From positions 2,418,001-2,482,000 of the forward strand of contig CBDDKR010000002.1 in the NCBI GenBank assembly GCA_965230345.1: a stretch of DNA of 64,000 bases. Reading direction: 5' to 3'. The translations under genes and the position numbers were made by a program. Below, one piece after another: positions 63,810-64,000 of the stretch (its first letter is position 1; the number at the start of each line of letters is the position of its first letter). This DNA is from JADKBO01 sp965230345. Its GTDB lineage: Bacteria > Bacteroidota > Bacteroidia > Chitinophagales > Saprospiraceae. Below the pieces are notes generated by a model that made no database searches, had not been told where the DNA came from, and worked only from the letters and a program-made list of their open reading frames with translations.

Positions 63810-64000
63810 ATGATTCTTAAAGAGCGAATTACTGATATTTTCTGTGTTGTGGATGAATTTGTGATCGAATTTGAAAATCACCTTGACCAACACAGTATTG
63901 GAAACAAACCCAAGCGTAAACCTAAATTAAACACTTCCGAGGTGATGACAATAATGATTCTATTTCAATTGAGTGGCATACGATGTTTCAAATGGTTTTA
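63810..64000 (+). CDS. IS982-like transposase, cut by window end
   Basis: 63 codons are visible from ATG 63810. Features such as ITDIFCVVDEFVIEFE, the basic KPKRKPKLN linker and TSEVMTIMILFQLSGIRCFKWF match the N-terminus of IS982-family transposases. The DDE core lies outside. Likely the start of a second mobile element in the window. Confidence 0.8.
   Translation, partial: MILKERITDIFCVVDEFVIEFENHLDQHSIGNKPKRKPKLNTSEVMTIMILFQLSGIRCFKWF

Noticed and set aside
1..64000. CRISPR array or phage region
   Set aside because: No regularly spaced short repeats and no cas, integrase or phage structural genes were seen.

Overview
The window is AT-rich chromosomal DNA from a member of the Bacteroidota, most likely an aerobic or facultative Saprospiria/Cytophagia-type organism. 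The evidence is a TamL-type lipoprotein Omp85, a type IX secretion sorting domain, many SPII lipoproteins followed directly by acidic or Lys residues, very weak Shine-Dalgarno signals, and promoters of the TTG-N17-23-TAnnTTTG type (clearest upstream of tRNA-Leu and of the paa operon). No rRNA or CRISPR array was seen. Genus and species cannot be named from the sequence alone.

Layout. 1-11 kb: a 5'-truncated HAD phosphatase, a CBS-pair protein, electron transfer flavoprotein (etfBA), a pabA/trpG glutamine amidotransferase, a DUF2975-XRE pair, tRNA-Leu(UAG), a small ABC exporter, an unusual TPR/AAA+ ATPase beside an unknown protein, tRNA-Ala(GGC), a dihaem peroxidase and a SpoU rRNA methyltransferase. 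11-21 kb: tamL (divergent from and overlapping the methyltransferase), a DUF4403 protein, an outer-membrane barrel, a HTH regulator, a small accessory run (DUF1801, GNAT, nonsense-broken AraC regulator, VOC protein), then panB and mltG. 21.2-26.4 kb: a compositionally distinct island with a lipoprotein, a secreted Ser-hydrolase/lipase and two tandem near-duplicate beta-propeller lipoproteins plus the first codons of a third copy. 27.8-34.6 kb: a respiratory nitrite ammonification operon (porin, nrfH, nrfA, fused ccsBA). 35.3-39.9 kb: a complete IS3-family element with 24-bp ends and a 3-bp duplication, inserted in the last codons of feoB; then feoA and a divergent cysteine-free Crp/Fnr regulator. 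40-42 kb: groESL. 42.4-46.6 kb: an amphipathic-helix stress-type protein and an ECF sigma factor translationally coupled to a protein with an anti-sigma-like N-terminus, one transmembrane helix and an outer-membrane-type barrel, then a lipoprotein. 46.7-54.6 kb: BadF/GlcNAc kinase-type ATPase, pfkA, cutA, THUMP RNA methyltransferase, an NrtR-like Nudix regulator, gdhA with a CcmD-like small protein. 54.8-61.9 kb: the phenylacetyl-CoA epoxidase operon paaE-A-B-C-D-G-Z, with two matching TetR-type palindromes in its promoter region and a strong terminator. 62-64 kb: a T9SS cargo protein and the start of an IS982-like transposase cut by the window end.

How parts work together. The nrf operon, its CcsBA haem ligation machinery, FeoAB ferrous iron uptake and the Crp/Fnr regulator all fit a micro-oxic or anaerobic lifestyle, while paa ring epoxidation, ETF and CCP fit aerobic metabolism. 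Most promising for unexplored biology: the lipase/beta-propeller island with mosaic duplicated lipoproteins, the sigma factor paired with a hybrid envelope-spanning protein, the AAA+ protein with an altered Walker B motif, and the DUF1569-type extension on PaaZ. All functional statements rest on motif reading, not on database searches.
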